The translations under genes and the position numbers were made by a program. From Phytoseiulus persimilis (lineage: Eukaryota > Arthropoda > Arachnida > Mesostigmata > Phytoseiidae): 64,000 nucleotides of DNA. Below, in pieces: positions 49,501-61,700 of this stretch (position 1 is its first letter; each line of letters opens with the position of its first letter). The stretch spans positions 29,074,745 to 29,138,744 of the forward strand of contig CM075102.1 in NCBI GenBank assembly GCA_037576195.1. The letters run 5' to 3'. The notes beneath the pieces are model-generated. The model was not told where the DNA came from, searched no databases, and saw only the letters and a list, made by a program, of their open reading frames with translations.

Positions 49501-51100
49501 GGCTGAGTCACCGTCAAAAACTGTGTCGTCAGTTGTAACGATGGTCAAGCACGCCCGTGGAACCAGCATGCAGCAGGGGAACCTGTGCTTAAGAGAAACA
49601 ACGGATTGGGATCAATTGAAAGCCTGGCTTAGATAGACTAACCTATGTCTCGAAGTGCTCCGGGGGCTAACCGGAAAGAAGGCACGCGACTACGCGCAAT
49701 CACGATTGCAGGATTTCAGCTCTCGTTCGTTTGTTCGCTGGTCTGTCTGCTCGCTCAGTCGTGCAGGATCTTCGGTCGGGACCCGTTCTCAGGCTCAGCT
49801 CTAAACCAATTGAGGAAAGTCGGGGACTTTGGATCCTCTTGATATTCGAGGCACAACACGCTGGGTCGCCAGCTCGGATACAACCGGAGATGTTCCGCAG
49901 GGAAGCTGCTTCGCTTTTGAATCCACCAATCGGGTACCCAGTCAAGCAAGATGGCCCGATCCTCAGCGGATCCCCGGGCTTTCCACCTTAATTTGTGGGA
50001 ATTTACACCGAACATAAGTTGATTTCCTCGGCAGCTTCGTTCGTGTCTCAGCCAGCACTTGAGCCTGGAACCTGCTGTTCTCCCCGTGGCGGAGATGCAG
50101 TATTCACAAAACGTTCGGAGGCAAATTCTCCAGAGACGACTGACGGAGCTCACCACAAAGTCTATGAACTCACCGCCATGAATGGATTCTGCGCTGAAGG
50201 CTTCTGTCAGTTCTAGGAGCTCCGAGGAAAATTGCGGTCGAGCATACGCTCCTTCGACCTGGGCTCAAGCCGACTTCGGTGGCAACAATCTACGCCTGAT
50301 GATGGGAAGCCGGTGGGCCGACTCAAGTGAAACAACAGGAAAGTTAACGAACATGACAATCGCAGTGGATGGATTCCAGATCTTGCTCCGAATTCTTTCT
50401 GAAAGTTTCATGAATCCGTGTTATGTTCCGATCGTCTCGGATAGTTGGGCATCTATGACGCGGAAAACTGATATAGTGGCAAAAACTGAGGGTTCCCATT
50501 GAGACTACTTCCCTGGGTCCAAAAAAGAAAGCCATATGATGCAGCGTCTCCGAGGACGCGAATAGCCCCGCCCAAATAGTTGCACCCTAGGACGAAGTGC
50601 CGCGCTTAATGTGCGACGGATAACGCTGCGAATAGCACATATCCACACACCATCTATCTGGCGTGGGTTTAAGTGATTGCATGCATGCATGTATGGACCA
50701 CTGCGATAAGATCGCAGAAGCTTCGTTCGAAAGTTTGCGATGGAACGGCACTTCGAGAGCTGAGAGATTAATTGAATGGAGATTTTTTGTCCCTGTCATT
50801 GATGACGCTCGAGCGTCCGATGACTATCCCAGCAGCAACGAGGGGCTCTGTCAAGATGTGGAGGAGAACTCGTCGTGAGCATAGGTATGAACTCGTGCAC
50901 GTGGATTGCCTCAATTCCAGAACGTGAAGTCCAGTACGACACTTCGACGCGATATCATGTCAAAGTGAAGCAATGCCGGAGTCGATTCGAAGTCGGCTGT
51001 AGAGCTTGGCCACAGCCATGAGCTGTAAGTTTTCGCTCACTGCTTTCCTTCTATCGTACTACGGCCTCCCCTCAAGCCCGGCTGGAGGCTCCTGTTCCTG
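46600..51100. other. Interval with no supportable gene
   Basis: Overlapping ORFs on both strands (for example 47481-48008 plus and 47405-47749 minus) read coherently in competing frames and none has splice or family support. The 49.7-50.2 kb stretch is open in two plus frames and one minus frame. No repeats of note before 51.1 kb. Confidence 0.35.
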
Positions 51101-51107
51101 ACGCGGT

Positions 51108-51219
51108 TAGAGCCTGGAAGTTCAGGTGAGTTTTCGTGATTGTCCACTCATAGCAATGGATCAATCTCGAGCGATTCATTGAATGATTTCTGGAAATCAC
51201 TCAAATTCCCAGCCTCCTA
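51108..51219. mobile_element. MITE-like inverted-repeat element, copy 2
   Basis: About 112 bp bounded by TA dinucleotides, with TAGAGCCTGG at the left end and imperfectly complementary CCAGCCTCCTA at the right. It aligns in opposite orientation to copy 1 at 34841-34955, sharing AATCAATCTCG in the centre and GTGA-TTTTCG in the arms. The arm also shares GGAAGTTCAGG with the hairpin at 6058-6262. It is noncoding. Confidence 0.6.
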
Positions 51220-52711
51220 CTATCACGTATCGCAAGTCGGGCGACCTTGGCACGATCCATCTATTCCGTCGTTTGCCCGAAGAGTTCCGAAATCCTGAAT
51301 ATTCTACTTCAAATGCCGTGCCCTCGATAGAACCGCCTGAGAACTCGAAGCAAGAAACGCGGATCAAGCTGCGCAGATTTCGCTTCCTTCAAAGAAATAC
51401 GAACTAACCGCAAACAACTCTGCGCTCCGTCTCTGACCCAGCAGTTCCTGGAACAGCGAACAGAGGATAGCGACAGAGCGGAGGAGTGAAAGTGTAAATG
51501 TTTGTATAAAAATGTGCAGCGGGTGAGTGTTTTGGGATTAAAATATCGGTCTCCTCCGAATGTGATCGGGTGGGTAGCCAGCTTCTCGCTCTCCGTTCCA
51601 TTAAGGCACAGCTTGCCGATAAAGCGAATTCTTTGAAACAAAAACTTCAGCCGCTCAGTGTCTGAGCAGCAACTTCTTGAAGTGGGTGATCAAACATTCG
51701 ATGGCAAAAAATCACAATGCCGAGGATCGAGAGCAAGCGGGCAGGCAGACGAGGAAAAGACATCGTCGTAGCTGCTAGATGTATTCACCCTGCCTGCGAA
51801 CAGCAAAGCAGAAGGCCCAAGAGGAGCAGAACTTGTAGTACGCTAATGTGCCAACCTATATGACTCACAGGGAGCCGCCACGAGCGACCGAGGCAAATTT
51901 CGAGAGAGAGACATCCGCTGAAGACATTTTGAGCATGGTCGATTTTAAAGATTTTCGAATCAATAATACTTCGAGTCGTCACTCCCATCCGACGCCATTG
52001 TCTCATATTGGACCAATGTGTGAGCGTGAAAGGAGAAGAGGAAACCCCTGCCGAGCATGGAGGGCACCGGATGTCAAAAATATTCAGATTTCACCGCTGC
52101 ACTCCACTCTAAGTGGAGCGATTCAACGTCACGTTGCATCACAGAGGAGAGGAGAGGACTCCGTCGAAAGGGGTTTCCACTTCCGGCGGCACAACCTTGG
52201 TTCTCGGGAACATACGGAACCACAAAGGTTGTCTCGGGAACTTGAGTGGACTCCGAAGCTCGGCCACTCCGATCACTTGAATGAGTTTGCACAGAACCGC
52301 GTGAAGACTCGCTGTTTTCCTCAACTGCCAGCAGTGTGGAGGCTTTGCGAATCCGCCACAGCTGTCGACCGCAGGACTCCGGGAGGACTTGGACTGAAGT
52401 TCAGCGAGCAACCTGGCTCTTCTGCCGCAAAATTTGTCTACGCAGTCTGATCGAGCCTTCGGCAGTTTCCACATCTGGACACCTGTGTTCCCCAACGTTC
52501 GCGCCGGGTTGGTCTCGCCGAAGCCGCATCTGCGCTCGGACAGAGCGGATTGGATTGCGGCTCGGATGAACTGCGGTTCGAGAGTGGCACAAAATCTCAT
52601 TTCAACGGCCTGTCGTAAGAATGAAGGTTGATTACGAACGATGAATTCTTCTCGTCTTTTGTCTCTGTTTCGTCTTGGATCTCATCGCTTTTGATCCCTC
52701 GGTTCCCACAG

Positions 52712-52865
52712 GATTCAGGGTCGGCTCCGTTTGCTTCGGAGGTGAACAGATTCTCGCTGAGGTACGTCGCGGCTCGGGAGTTGCTGAAACAAGCAGCGAA
52801 GCGCTACCACGAAGGAGTTCACGTCTCTGATACGAACGGGGTCTTAGAAGAGTCGCTCGAGAAAG
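52712..52865 (+). CDS. Candidate internal exon, product unknown
   Basis: Bounded by GGTTCCCACAG and a strong GAAAG-GTAAGT donor, the 154-nt segment is open in the frame starting GAT-TCA and includes RYVAARELLKQAAKRYHEG, a plausible amphipathic helix. It would enter in phase 0 and leave in phase 1. Upstream open sequence at 52.45-52.62 kb also ends at a GTAAGA donor but in a phase that creates a stop when joined, so I cannot extend the model. Confidence 0.28.
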
Positions 52866-52963
52866 GTAAGTGGGCCCCATCTCCCAACTCGGCCACCACG
52901 CAATGTTGCTCTCCGGGAGGGAATTATAAAAGATGAAGCAGCGACGTGCGTTAGCTACCTAGC

Positions 52964-52991
52964 TTAGCAGGCAGGCAGGCAGACGGACGGA
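52964..52991. repeat. AGGC/GACG simple repeat
   Basis: Three AGGC units followed by AGACGGACGG, the same repeat type as 33277-33310. Confidence 0.6.
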
Positions 52992-52999
52992 GTGACTGC

Positions 53000-54390
53000 A
53001 AGCCCCGTTGTTCAACCGTACGACGCTCGGGGTGAGCAGCCAGCGGGCCTGACTCCCGCGGCGAGATTGATACTAAATATATCCTGTCAGAGGCCGACTC
53101 ACAACAACAACGAGCAGTCGCGAGGACGGCCAAGAGACCGGTTGGCTGGCTAGCGGAACGCAGCATCCACAGTCAGGATATTGAGTTGCGTCGCGACCTG
53201 GCCCTGAATGCCAACGAAGGACTGAGCCAGCCGAGAGGATTTGGGAAAGTGAATGGCTCAGGCCCCCACAGAAGATTTCTCACCGGTCGAGACCCTCAGC
53301 TGAAGAAATCAATGAGTTCGAGGGATGGCGGTTGGAGTATGAATCAAGCGCCTGGGAACGTTTAATTGTATACCTGTCACCATCTCTGATGTGAGGGATT
53401 CGGCAATCCGACATGTTCAGACCGTTCATTGAGTTCAAGCTTTGCTGTTCGAGTAAGTGCGGCCCGTTCACCCAGATCGGAATCTGAGCTCCGGGAACTC
53501 CTGAGCGACATCCCTGGGCTTATCGGGCTGACCCCGCAACTCATCCAATCGTTCTGGGTGACAAGATCATGATCAGAGGTGTAGAATCGCCGCCTCGTCT
53601 CAAAACTCTTCATAAAGCCTCGATCAGATGGGGCCGGGGACATTGGTTGAACGTCTCAAGTCACGAAATCTTTGGTAAAATATCCTGATGCCAGAGAGAT
53701 CATCTTGTATTGTGAAGCCCCCCGTCCGATGAATGTAGTCAGCAGTTTCGAATTCAGCTCTTCACGATCCGCTGAGGAAGTTTTGCAAACTCTGGAATTG
53801 GCGCCGATTTCTGCACGTTTTCACGAGCAAAGAGTGCCCAGAGGCATGCTTCCTTGTTGGGTTGAGATAACTCACGTAGTTCCGCGTCCTGATTCTCGAG
53901 TTTTTTTTACATTGTGAATCCTCGGGGTCGTCTTTTGAGGTGCTTCCAATTTTTGTCTGGCTCCAAATTACTGCTCCCGGCTCCGATATCACCGTTATCG
54001 TAGTTGAAAAGGGCGTATGTCCTCCGTTCCGACCAGTGCACGAGAGATAGCCGTTTTCAGGTGGAACTTCATCACAATTCTTTTATCGAGGCCTTCCAAC
54101 GGGGGTGCAACCCACACAATAGCTACTTCCGCTGTGCTCGGTTCCCTGATCCTACCAAATGCGCAAAGCTCTGGAAGATTGAGCCTCCCGCTTCCGATGC
54201 TGGCTCATCGATTCCTTGAACATGATGGGGACATGCGTGTACGAACTTCGTTTAACGGGAGTCATCACACAAGATGTCACAGTTCTAGAAGCAATTCATT
54301 TCTCTTCAATCGCTCAGCACCTAAGTCCAGATTCCCAGCCAGAGTACGCTCATGAGACGCGACGCTTTCTCGAAAAATCATACGTTTCGG
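53000..54390. other. Interval with no supportable gene
   Basis: Only short, mutually overlapping ORFs. A minus-strand open stretch at 53377-53643 and plus-strand stretches near 54.0-54.4 kb lack family features or splice support. Confidence 0.35.
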
Positions 54391-54492
54391 AAAATTGCGG
54401 TTAAATGCGGTTATAACCGCAATTTGCTCGCGGTTATTGCGGTTAAAAACCGCAAAATATTTGCGGTTATTAACCGCGATTAAATAACCGTT
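54391..54492. repeat. Cluster of GCGGTTA palindromes
   Basis: Within about 100 bp GCGGTTA or its complement occurs about nine times, forming nested palindromes: GCGGTTATAACCGC (14 bp, perfect), GCGGTTAAAAACCGC and GCGGTTATTAACCGC. The strand could fold into alternative hairpins. Neighbouring DNA has no such bias. It may be the core of a dispersed repeat or a protein-binding array. Confidence 0.7.
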
Positions 54493-56270
54493 GCAAAGCC
54501 TAGTTGTAAGGGAATGAGTGAAGAGCAGTTTTCCAGCAGCCGGAATATCGATCCTCGCTCTTTATCTGCGGAGCGAAGGAGGTAATGCCCTCTGGCAGCC
54601 TCGTCGATATGAAACCACCTGAGCCAGTGATTACACGCTGGGGTACATTTCTGAGCACCGCATTCCACCCTCATGAGAATTTTTGAGGGAATCAAATTGT
54701 TCGTCTCGAAGATAGAAGTCAAACCTGCGGACAGCTCTCGCTGAAACCCCAAGTCGATGACCCGTTTCTTTCCCATGTACAAGATCCTTTTTCCGGACAG
54801 GAGACATAGCTTGTCACGATCGAACACAAAGAGGCCCTTTTCGATACAGTTTATGCGGACCTACTTTTCGACGAATAAAAAGCCTGTGACGGTACCCAAG
54901 CTAGTCCGATAAAAGGGGTCTTCATTCAGTGCTCTCAAATGCTCAATTTATCTGAAGGAAGCCCTGAATTTGCATGTCCGCCTCCTTGACTGGTTTCGGG
55001 CAAAATGCCCGCCGGACAAATGTCCGTTTTTCGCAAAAAAAAATGTCCTGTCATATGGGAGCCCTAATTCTTGGGGGGGGGCTCGTGGACTCGATCTCGC
55101 GGGAATTACGGTCTCGGCCTCGTGGATTCTTGCGAACCCCAATGGCGAGCTTAGGCTCGGAAAATCGTATTGAGGTCGGCCCCGAGAGAGGCCGAGAAAA
55201 ATGTCACGTGAATACTCCGACATTCTCAATACGCCAAACTGGTTCCCTTCCTTTGAGATAGTTTGGGAAACGCCATCTTGCATGAATCGGATTGAATTGT
55301 CAGTCGCATTCCCCCCGATACTGCTCTAAGCATGGATGGCTCTTTCCGAATCATCTGCACTCCCAAGCTTCCTATTCTCCGTGCACTGGTGCCGAGGGAT
55401 CGCGATTCGCGACTGCCAGTCGGCCTCTCAGGAACCCAGATCTACTCGGGATTGACCACTCCTCCGTGCTTGGGCCAGCATGGAGGGATTCATCGCCTTG
55501 CTGGAACACTAGTCCTAGGCGGCGAAACTTCATCGAATGAGGCACAATATGAGGATCCTGCTTTCCTCAATGATCCACAGATGTCCTGGATGAGGAGAGC
55601 TTCTCCTGAAGATCTAAGGCAACCCCAGCGCATAACTGATCCTCCACCGAAGTGGCATGCACCATGAACATCGGTTCCGTCTTTGAATCTCTCTGATTGC
55701 AGCGATCTCAAATCTCTTCAACGGCGGTCCATTGTGATTTCGAACGCACTTTTGGAAAAAAATCGAGATTCGCGCTTTCTCCCGCTTGTTCAGGTTTCGC
55801 ATGTCAACTCTCAATCTTGAAACATCCCCAGTCATCCACTGTTGCCACCGCGACGAGTTTCGAAACGAAACTGGCAATACTTCTTGGAAAATTCAGTCAA
55901 ATTGAGTAATTCTGATAGGATCTCCTCGAGTGCATATCTCTCTACTTCGATCATTCCCAGCTTAAAGATAGCTGTTCAATCATGTTTCTGTGCGTTCAAG
56001 AATTCCTAACGAGCGGTTGATCGTTTGCGTGTGCTTTTTCCGCTCTACCCGACCGGTCATGTTGAACCGAACCCGACGTGTTGCCCGACGTGCAGAGCTG
56101 TGTTAAGATGAATTAAGAACTCCTGCCGGATATCATATTCCTCGCACTCGGGGACTCACTGAAATGTATGAGATGAGAAATGTGAAGGCTAACTGGAGGA
56201 TGAAACAGCTGCGCAGCCTGAAATCCCGGGCCCCGAGGAGATGATCTGTTGCAGATAGAGCTCAGAGTAT
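54493..56270. other. Interval with no firm gene; short palindromes
   Basis: A minus-strand frame at 54480-54827 (115 codons, containing CGAQKCTPACNHW) is the most protein-like stretch but has no recognised family or splice partners. GGGCAAAATGCCC (54998-55010) and GGACAAATGTCC (55014-55025) are adjacent palindromes, followed by an A-tract and a G-tract at about 55.03-55.08 kb. Confidence 0.35.
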
Positions 56271-56276
56271 CGATGT

Positions 56277-57258
56277 GGTTATGGTTATGGTTATTTATTG
56301 ATCCTCCAATGAGATATCTACATTTTCTTTTACATACATATCACATGGGACCCAGTTCCTGGGGCGATTGCGTTCAGCGGATCTCTCGGGTTTCATTTTC
56401 CCATTTTTCCAGGGCCATTCTCGTATCCCTCCATGTCTCCTGTCTGCACTCCTCAGTCAGACCCAGTCTTCTAGCGAGTTCTTCCGTCTCGGGTTGATTG
56501 GTGACACATTCCATTATAATGTGGGGGATGGTTTCAGGCTCCCGTCCGCATCTTGTGCATCGGGTGTCGATTTCCTGGTATTTTGAACGGTGCACTCTAC
56601 TCGGTAGCATTCCTGCCCGAGCCAGAGCCATCAGTGCGCTTCCGCGGTCGTTTGTATACAACCCAAATGGTGTGACACCTCGTTCTTTCCACTCTCGATA
56701 TAGGGTTAGACTTGGTTTGGAGTTCATCGACTCCCTCCATGCCTGATCCATCTCTTCTCTTATCCGCTTCCTAACGGCTATGTTGAAGAGGCCGAACTTG
56801 GGTCTCCCATTCTCTCCGTATTCAAGAGGAATGTCCCAGCATGCGTATTTCGTTTTCAAGAGCTTCAGTCTACGAATCGCTTCAGTGTAGGTATTCTCGG
56901 TTGCCATCATGGATATAATCATCCTTGGCCACCTGGCAGGATCCATCGCACTTATTCGTGCGAAGTAGCGAATCTTGCTCTGAGCCTCTCTGGCTTCGAA
57001 GGTTGACCATCCGAGTTCTCCTAATATGAAGTCGGAGGCAACCTTGTGTCCTGCGATTCCCATAGCCCATTTTCCTGCCGCGACCTGTGATGACCTGACT
57101 ATCATCGAGTCAGAGCAGACAAGTACCTTGACAGCTGATGGCTCGCGATCCCGACTTCTCCCTCTCTCAGAACCAGGTGTGCCTTGGAACTTGTGGAGCA
57201 CGCCCATCACGAGAGGTCGGGAGGGTTTTCCTGTGAGCTGTGGAGCTACGCTCCGCAT
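56277..57258 (-). mobile_element. LINE retrotransposon fragment, C-terminal part of the ORF
   Basis: An open minus-strand frame of 294 codons (57258-56374) matches the downstream end of non-LTR retrotransposon polyproteins seen widely in ticks. It has GELGWSTFEAREAQSKI, then SLTLYREWKERG, NDRGSALMALARAG and a C-x2-C-x8-H-x4-C knuckle (CTRCGREPETIPHIIMEC). The reverse transcriptase and endonuclease regions are missing, so it is a 5'-truncated copy; its first Met is not a real start. About 80 nt past the stop the 3' end shows three CATAAC units (56277-56294, minus strand), a plausible LINE tail. An open stretch in another frame continues upstream to about 57391, suggesting a frameshift near 57.24 kb. 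Confidence 0.8.
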
Positions 57259-58284
57259 ATAAGATCGATTCAGAGAAACTGACTCCGTATATGAGAACGT
57301 CGATCCAAATAATGGCCAAATATTGAGTCGTCATTTGAGGAGATCGCCTGAATGCGGTTCGGGAACTGTACTCTCTCGGACTCGGTTGCACTCACTTCTG
57401 CACATTCGACTGGAATCTCGAATACTCTTCATCACTCCGAAGTCTATGAACAAAATTAAAGGTGAAGTGAAGAAGGTGTTTCCGTTCGGTCTAGAATTTT
57501 TCCTCGCTGTGTCTCCGTGTGCGACTTTCGCCTCTCACACACTCCCCATCTGCGTCCAAGGGAATCGTTCCCAACTCCTTCAGCTTCTTGAGACTTTCTC
57601 CCAAGAACCATTCAAACGATTCCGAGGCAAATAGGACGTCGATCAACCGATGTTGCCTTTTCGAGCGATCAGAGTTTGACGTACACGCGGGGACGGGCTG
57701 GGTGAATACAAGGTTTTATCCCCCGACTGAAGGCGTATCATTGAGTTGAACGTGTTCAATGGAATAACCGAGCGATTCGCTCATGGTGACTGTGACGAAG
57801 CTTCAAGGATTCCCATCACTCGAAGCATGAGCAAAGCCCACAGAACATCTCAGCAGGACCATGACACAATGGAATCGTTTGAAACCAGTCCTCAACCTCT
57901 CGGTTGTGGTTCCCTCTCACCAATGATGGTTCGACTCGTACCTGGGTTCTCGTACCTGGGACACGCGTTCTCCTGCCTGGTATTAAAATCAGGATCGAAG
58001 CCGTCTGCGGAACATTTGAAAAATTTGACCCCTTCGCTGTGCTTAGGGGACGGAATCTGATTTCTACAGTGCTTTCAGGTTTTCTCCCGGAACAGTGGCA
58101 CATATTGCGTGATGGGGTACCTGGACAGCCTCTGGAATCTCATGGCATCGCATCTGATTCGCCATAGCGCTCCTTCTTCCTCTCTTCAACCAGGATTATC
58201 GGTTCCGGGACTTCCGACACTGCCCTAACTGCATATCATCTGACATCTGCTTCGATAAACCTATCGCTAGATGAAGATAGATAA

Positions 58285-58432
58285 AATAAAAGGGAGAGGA
58301 ATGGAGAGACCGGGAGAGAGATGAAACGACAGGGAGAGGAATTGAAATGGGTAGAGGGAGCAGGATGGAGTGTTGGATAGGGACAGAAGGATAGGAGGGA
58401 AGATGGAGGGAGAGAGAGAGAGAGGGAGCCCA
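58285..58432. repeat. Purine-rich GGGAGAGA low-complexity tract
   Basis: About 150 bp of GAGAGG, GGGAGA and GATAG words, ending in a GA-dinucleotide run. It produces stop-free pyrimidine-side frames (Ser/Leu/Pro-rich) that should not be read as genes. Confidence 0.7.
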
Positions 58433-58751
58433 TCTCCGATGACGTCTCCGCCTGAATTCAACCAGATATCGTCTACCTCGATATCCGAATGGAATCAGTA
58501 TCAGCAAAATCAGTGACTCGTTGCGGCAAATTTTGGAATGTAGAGTAACCTGCTCTATTGACATACGCGATTCGAAAGCGAATCTGCATCCGTGATGCTT
58601 CCTTAGGCCCGGTTCCCGTACCCCCATGGGAATATGGCCTTTCTATCCTCACTATTTATAACCAGTCGGCCGCGCTGTGCGCGGTTGGACGGCGTTCCGT
58701 GGGATCGAAGCACTTTTCACTTTCTTCACTGAGTCAGCATCATGGGTTTGA

Positions 58752-61700
58752 AAAGTCTGGTTGAATTGGTCTCGTGATCACCCCTCCAGATTCGGAGAAG
58801 TATGGTCAGATTGGTCCCGCAATCACCCCTCCAGAGTTGGAAAGTAATGCTCAGATTGGTCTCGGAATCACCCCTCCAGACTTGGAAAGTAATGGTCAGA
58901 TTGGTCCCGGAATCGCCCCTCCAGACTTGGAAAGTAATGCTCAGACTGGTCCCGGAATCACCACTCCAGACTTGGAAAGTAATTCTCAGATTGGTCTCGG
59001 AATCACCCCTCCAGACTCGGAAAGTAATGGTCAGATTGGTCCCGGAATCACCCCTCCAGACTTGGAAAGTAATGCTCAGACTGGTCCCGGAATCGACCCT
59101 CCAGATTCGGAGAAGTATGGTCAGATTGGTCCCGGAATCACCCCTCCAGAGTTGGAAAGTAATGCTCAGATTGGTCTCAGAATCACCCCTCCAGACTTGG
59201 AAAGTTATGGTCAGATTGGTCCCGGAATCACCCCTCCAGACTTGGAAAGTAATGCTCAGACTGGTCCCGGAATCACCCCTCCAGACTTGGAAAGTAATGC
59301 TCAGACTGGTCCCGGAATCACCCCTCCAGACTTGGAAAGTAATGCTCAGATTGGTCTCGGAATCACCCCTCCAGACTTGGAAAGTAATGGTCAGATTGGT
59401 CCCGGAATCACCCCTCCAGACTTGGAAAGTAATGCTCAGACTGGTCCCGGAATCACCCCTCAAGATTTGGAAAGTAATGGTCATATTGGTCCCGGAATCA
59501 CCCCTCCAGACTTGGAAAGTAATGCTCAGACTGGTCCCGGAATCACCACTCCAGACTTGGAAAGTAATTCTCAGATTGGTCTCGGAATCACCCCTCCAGA
59601 CTCGGAAAGTAATGGTCAGATTGATCCCGGAATCACCCCTCCAGACTTGGAAAGTAATGCTCAGACTGGTCCCGGAATCGACCCTCCAGATTCGGAGAAG
59701 TATGGTCAGATTGGTCCCGGAATCACCCCTCCAGAGTTGGAAAGTAATGCTCAGATTGGTCTCGGAATCACCCCTCCAGACTTGGAAAGTTATGGTCAGA
59801 TTGGTCCCGGAATCACCCCTCCAGACTTGGAAAGTAATGCTCAGACTGGTCCCGGAATCACCCCTCCAGACTTGGAAAGTAATGCTCAGATTGGTCTCGG
59901 AATCACCCCTCCAGACTTGGAAAGTAATGGTCAGATTGGTCCCGGAATCACCCCTCAAGATTTGGAAAGTAATGGTCATATTGGTCCCGGAATCACCCCT
60001 CCAGAGTTGGAAAGTAATGCTCAGACTGGTCCCGGAATCACCCCTCCAGACTTGGAAAGTAATGCTCAGATTGGTCCCGGAATCACCCCTCAAGATTTGG
60101 AAAGTAATGGTCAGATTGGTCCCGGAATCACCCCTCAAGATTTGGAAAGTAATGGTCATATTGGTCCCGGAATCACCCCTCCAGACTTGGAAAGTAATGG
60201 TCAGATTGGTCCCGGAATCACCCCTCCAGACTTGGAAAGTTATGGTCAGATTGGTCCCGGAATCACCCCTCCAGACTTGGAAAGTAATGCTCAGACTGGT
60301 CCCGGAATCATTCCTCCAGACTTGGAAAGTAATGCTCAGATTGGTCCCGGAATCACCCCTCAAGATTTGGAAAGTAATGGTCAGATTGGTCCCGGAATCC
60401 ACCCTCAAGATTTGGAAAGTAATGGTCATATTGGTCCCGGAATCACCCCTCCAGACTTGGAAAGTAATGGTCAGATTGGTCCCGGAATCACCCCTCCAAA
60501 CTTGGAAAGTTATGGTCAGATTGGTCCCGGAATCACCCCTCCAGACTTGGAAAGTAATGCTCAGACTGGTCCCGGAATCACCCCTCCAGACTTGGAAAGT
60601 AATGCTCAGATTGGTCTCGGAATCACCCCTCCAGACTTGGAAAGTAATGGTCAGATTGGTCCCGGAATCACCCCTCAAGATTTGGAAAGTAATGGTCATA
60701 TTGGTCTCGGAATCACCCCTCCAGACTTGGAAAGTAATGCTCAGACTGGTCCCGGAATCACCCCTCAAGATTTGGAAAGTAATGGTCATATTGGTCCCGG
60801 AATCACCCCTCCAGAGTTGAAAAGTAATGCTCAGATTGGCCTCGGAATCACCCCTCCAAACTTGGAAAGTAATGCTCAGATTGGTCTCGGAATCACCCCT
60901 CCAGACTTGGAAAGTAATGGTCAGATTGGTCCCGGAATCACCCCTCAAGATTTGGAAAGTAATGGTCATATTGGTCTCGGAATCACCCCTCCAGACTTGG
61001 AAAGTAATGCTCAGACTGGTCCCGGAATCACCCCTCAAGATTTGGAAAGTTATGGTCAGATTGGTCCCGGAATCACCCCTCCAAACTTGGAAAGTTATGG
61101 TCAGATTGGTCCCGGAATCACCCCTCCAGACTTGGAAAGTAATGCTCAGATTGGTCTCGGAATCACCCCTCCAGACTTGGAAAGTAATGCTCAGACTGGT
61201 CCCGGAATCACCCCTCAAGATTTGGAAAGTAATGGTCAGATTGGTCCCGGAATCACCCCTCCAAACTTGGAAAGTTATGGTCAGATTGGTCCCGGAATCA
61301 CCCCTCCAGACTTGGAAAGTAATGCTCAGATTGGTCTCGGAATCACCCCTCCAGACTTGGAAAGTAATGGTCAGATTGGTCCCGGAATCACCCCTCCAGA
61401 CTTGGAAAGTAATGCTCAGACTGGTCCCGGAATCACCCCTCAAGATTTGGAAAGTAATGGTCATATTGGTCTCGGAATCACCCCTCCAGACTTGGAAAGT
61501 AATGCTCAGACTGGTCCCGGAATCACCCCTCAAGATTTGGAAAGTTATGGTCAGATTGGTCCCGGAATCACCCCTCCAAACTTGGAAAGTAATGCTCAGA
61601 CTGGTCCCGGAATCACCCCTCCAGACTTGGAAAGTAATGCTCAGACTGGTCCCGGAATCACCCCTCCAGACTTGGAAAGTAATGCTCAGATTGGTCTCGG

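Noticed and set aside
52921..52936. TATA box (ATTATAAAAG) as a promoter
   Set aside because: No initiator or coding exon in the right place downstream; an AT-rich word alone is not evidence.
57816..58103. Reverse-transcriptase part of the LINE upstream of its C-terminal piece
   Set aside because: SGRK and NVPQ strings loosely fit, but the catalytic box and correct spacing are absent.
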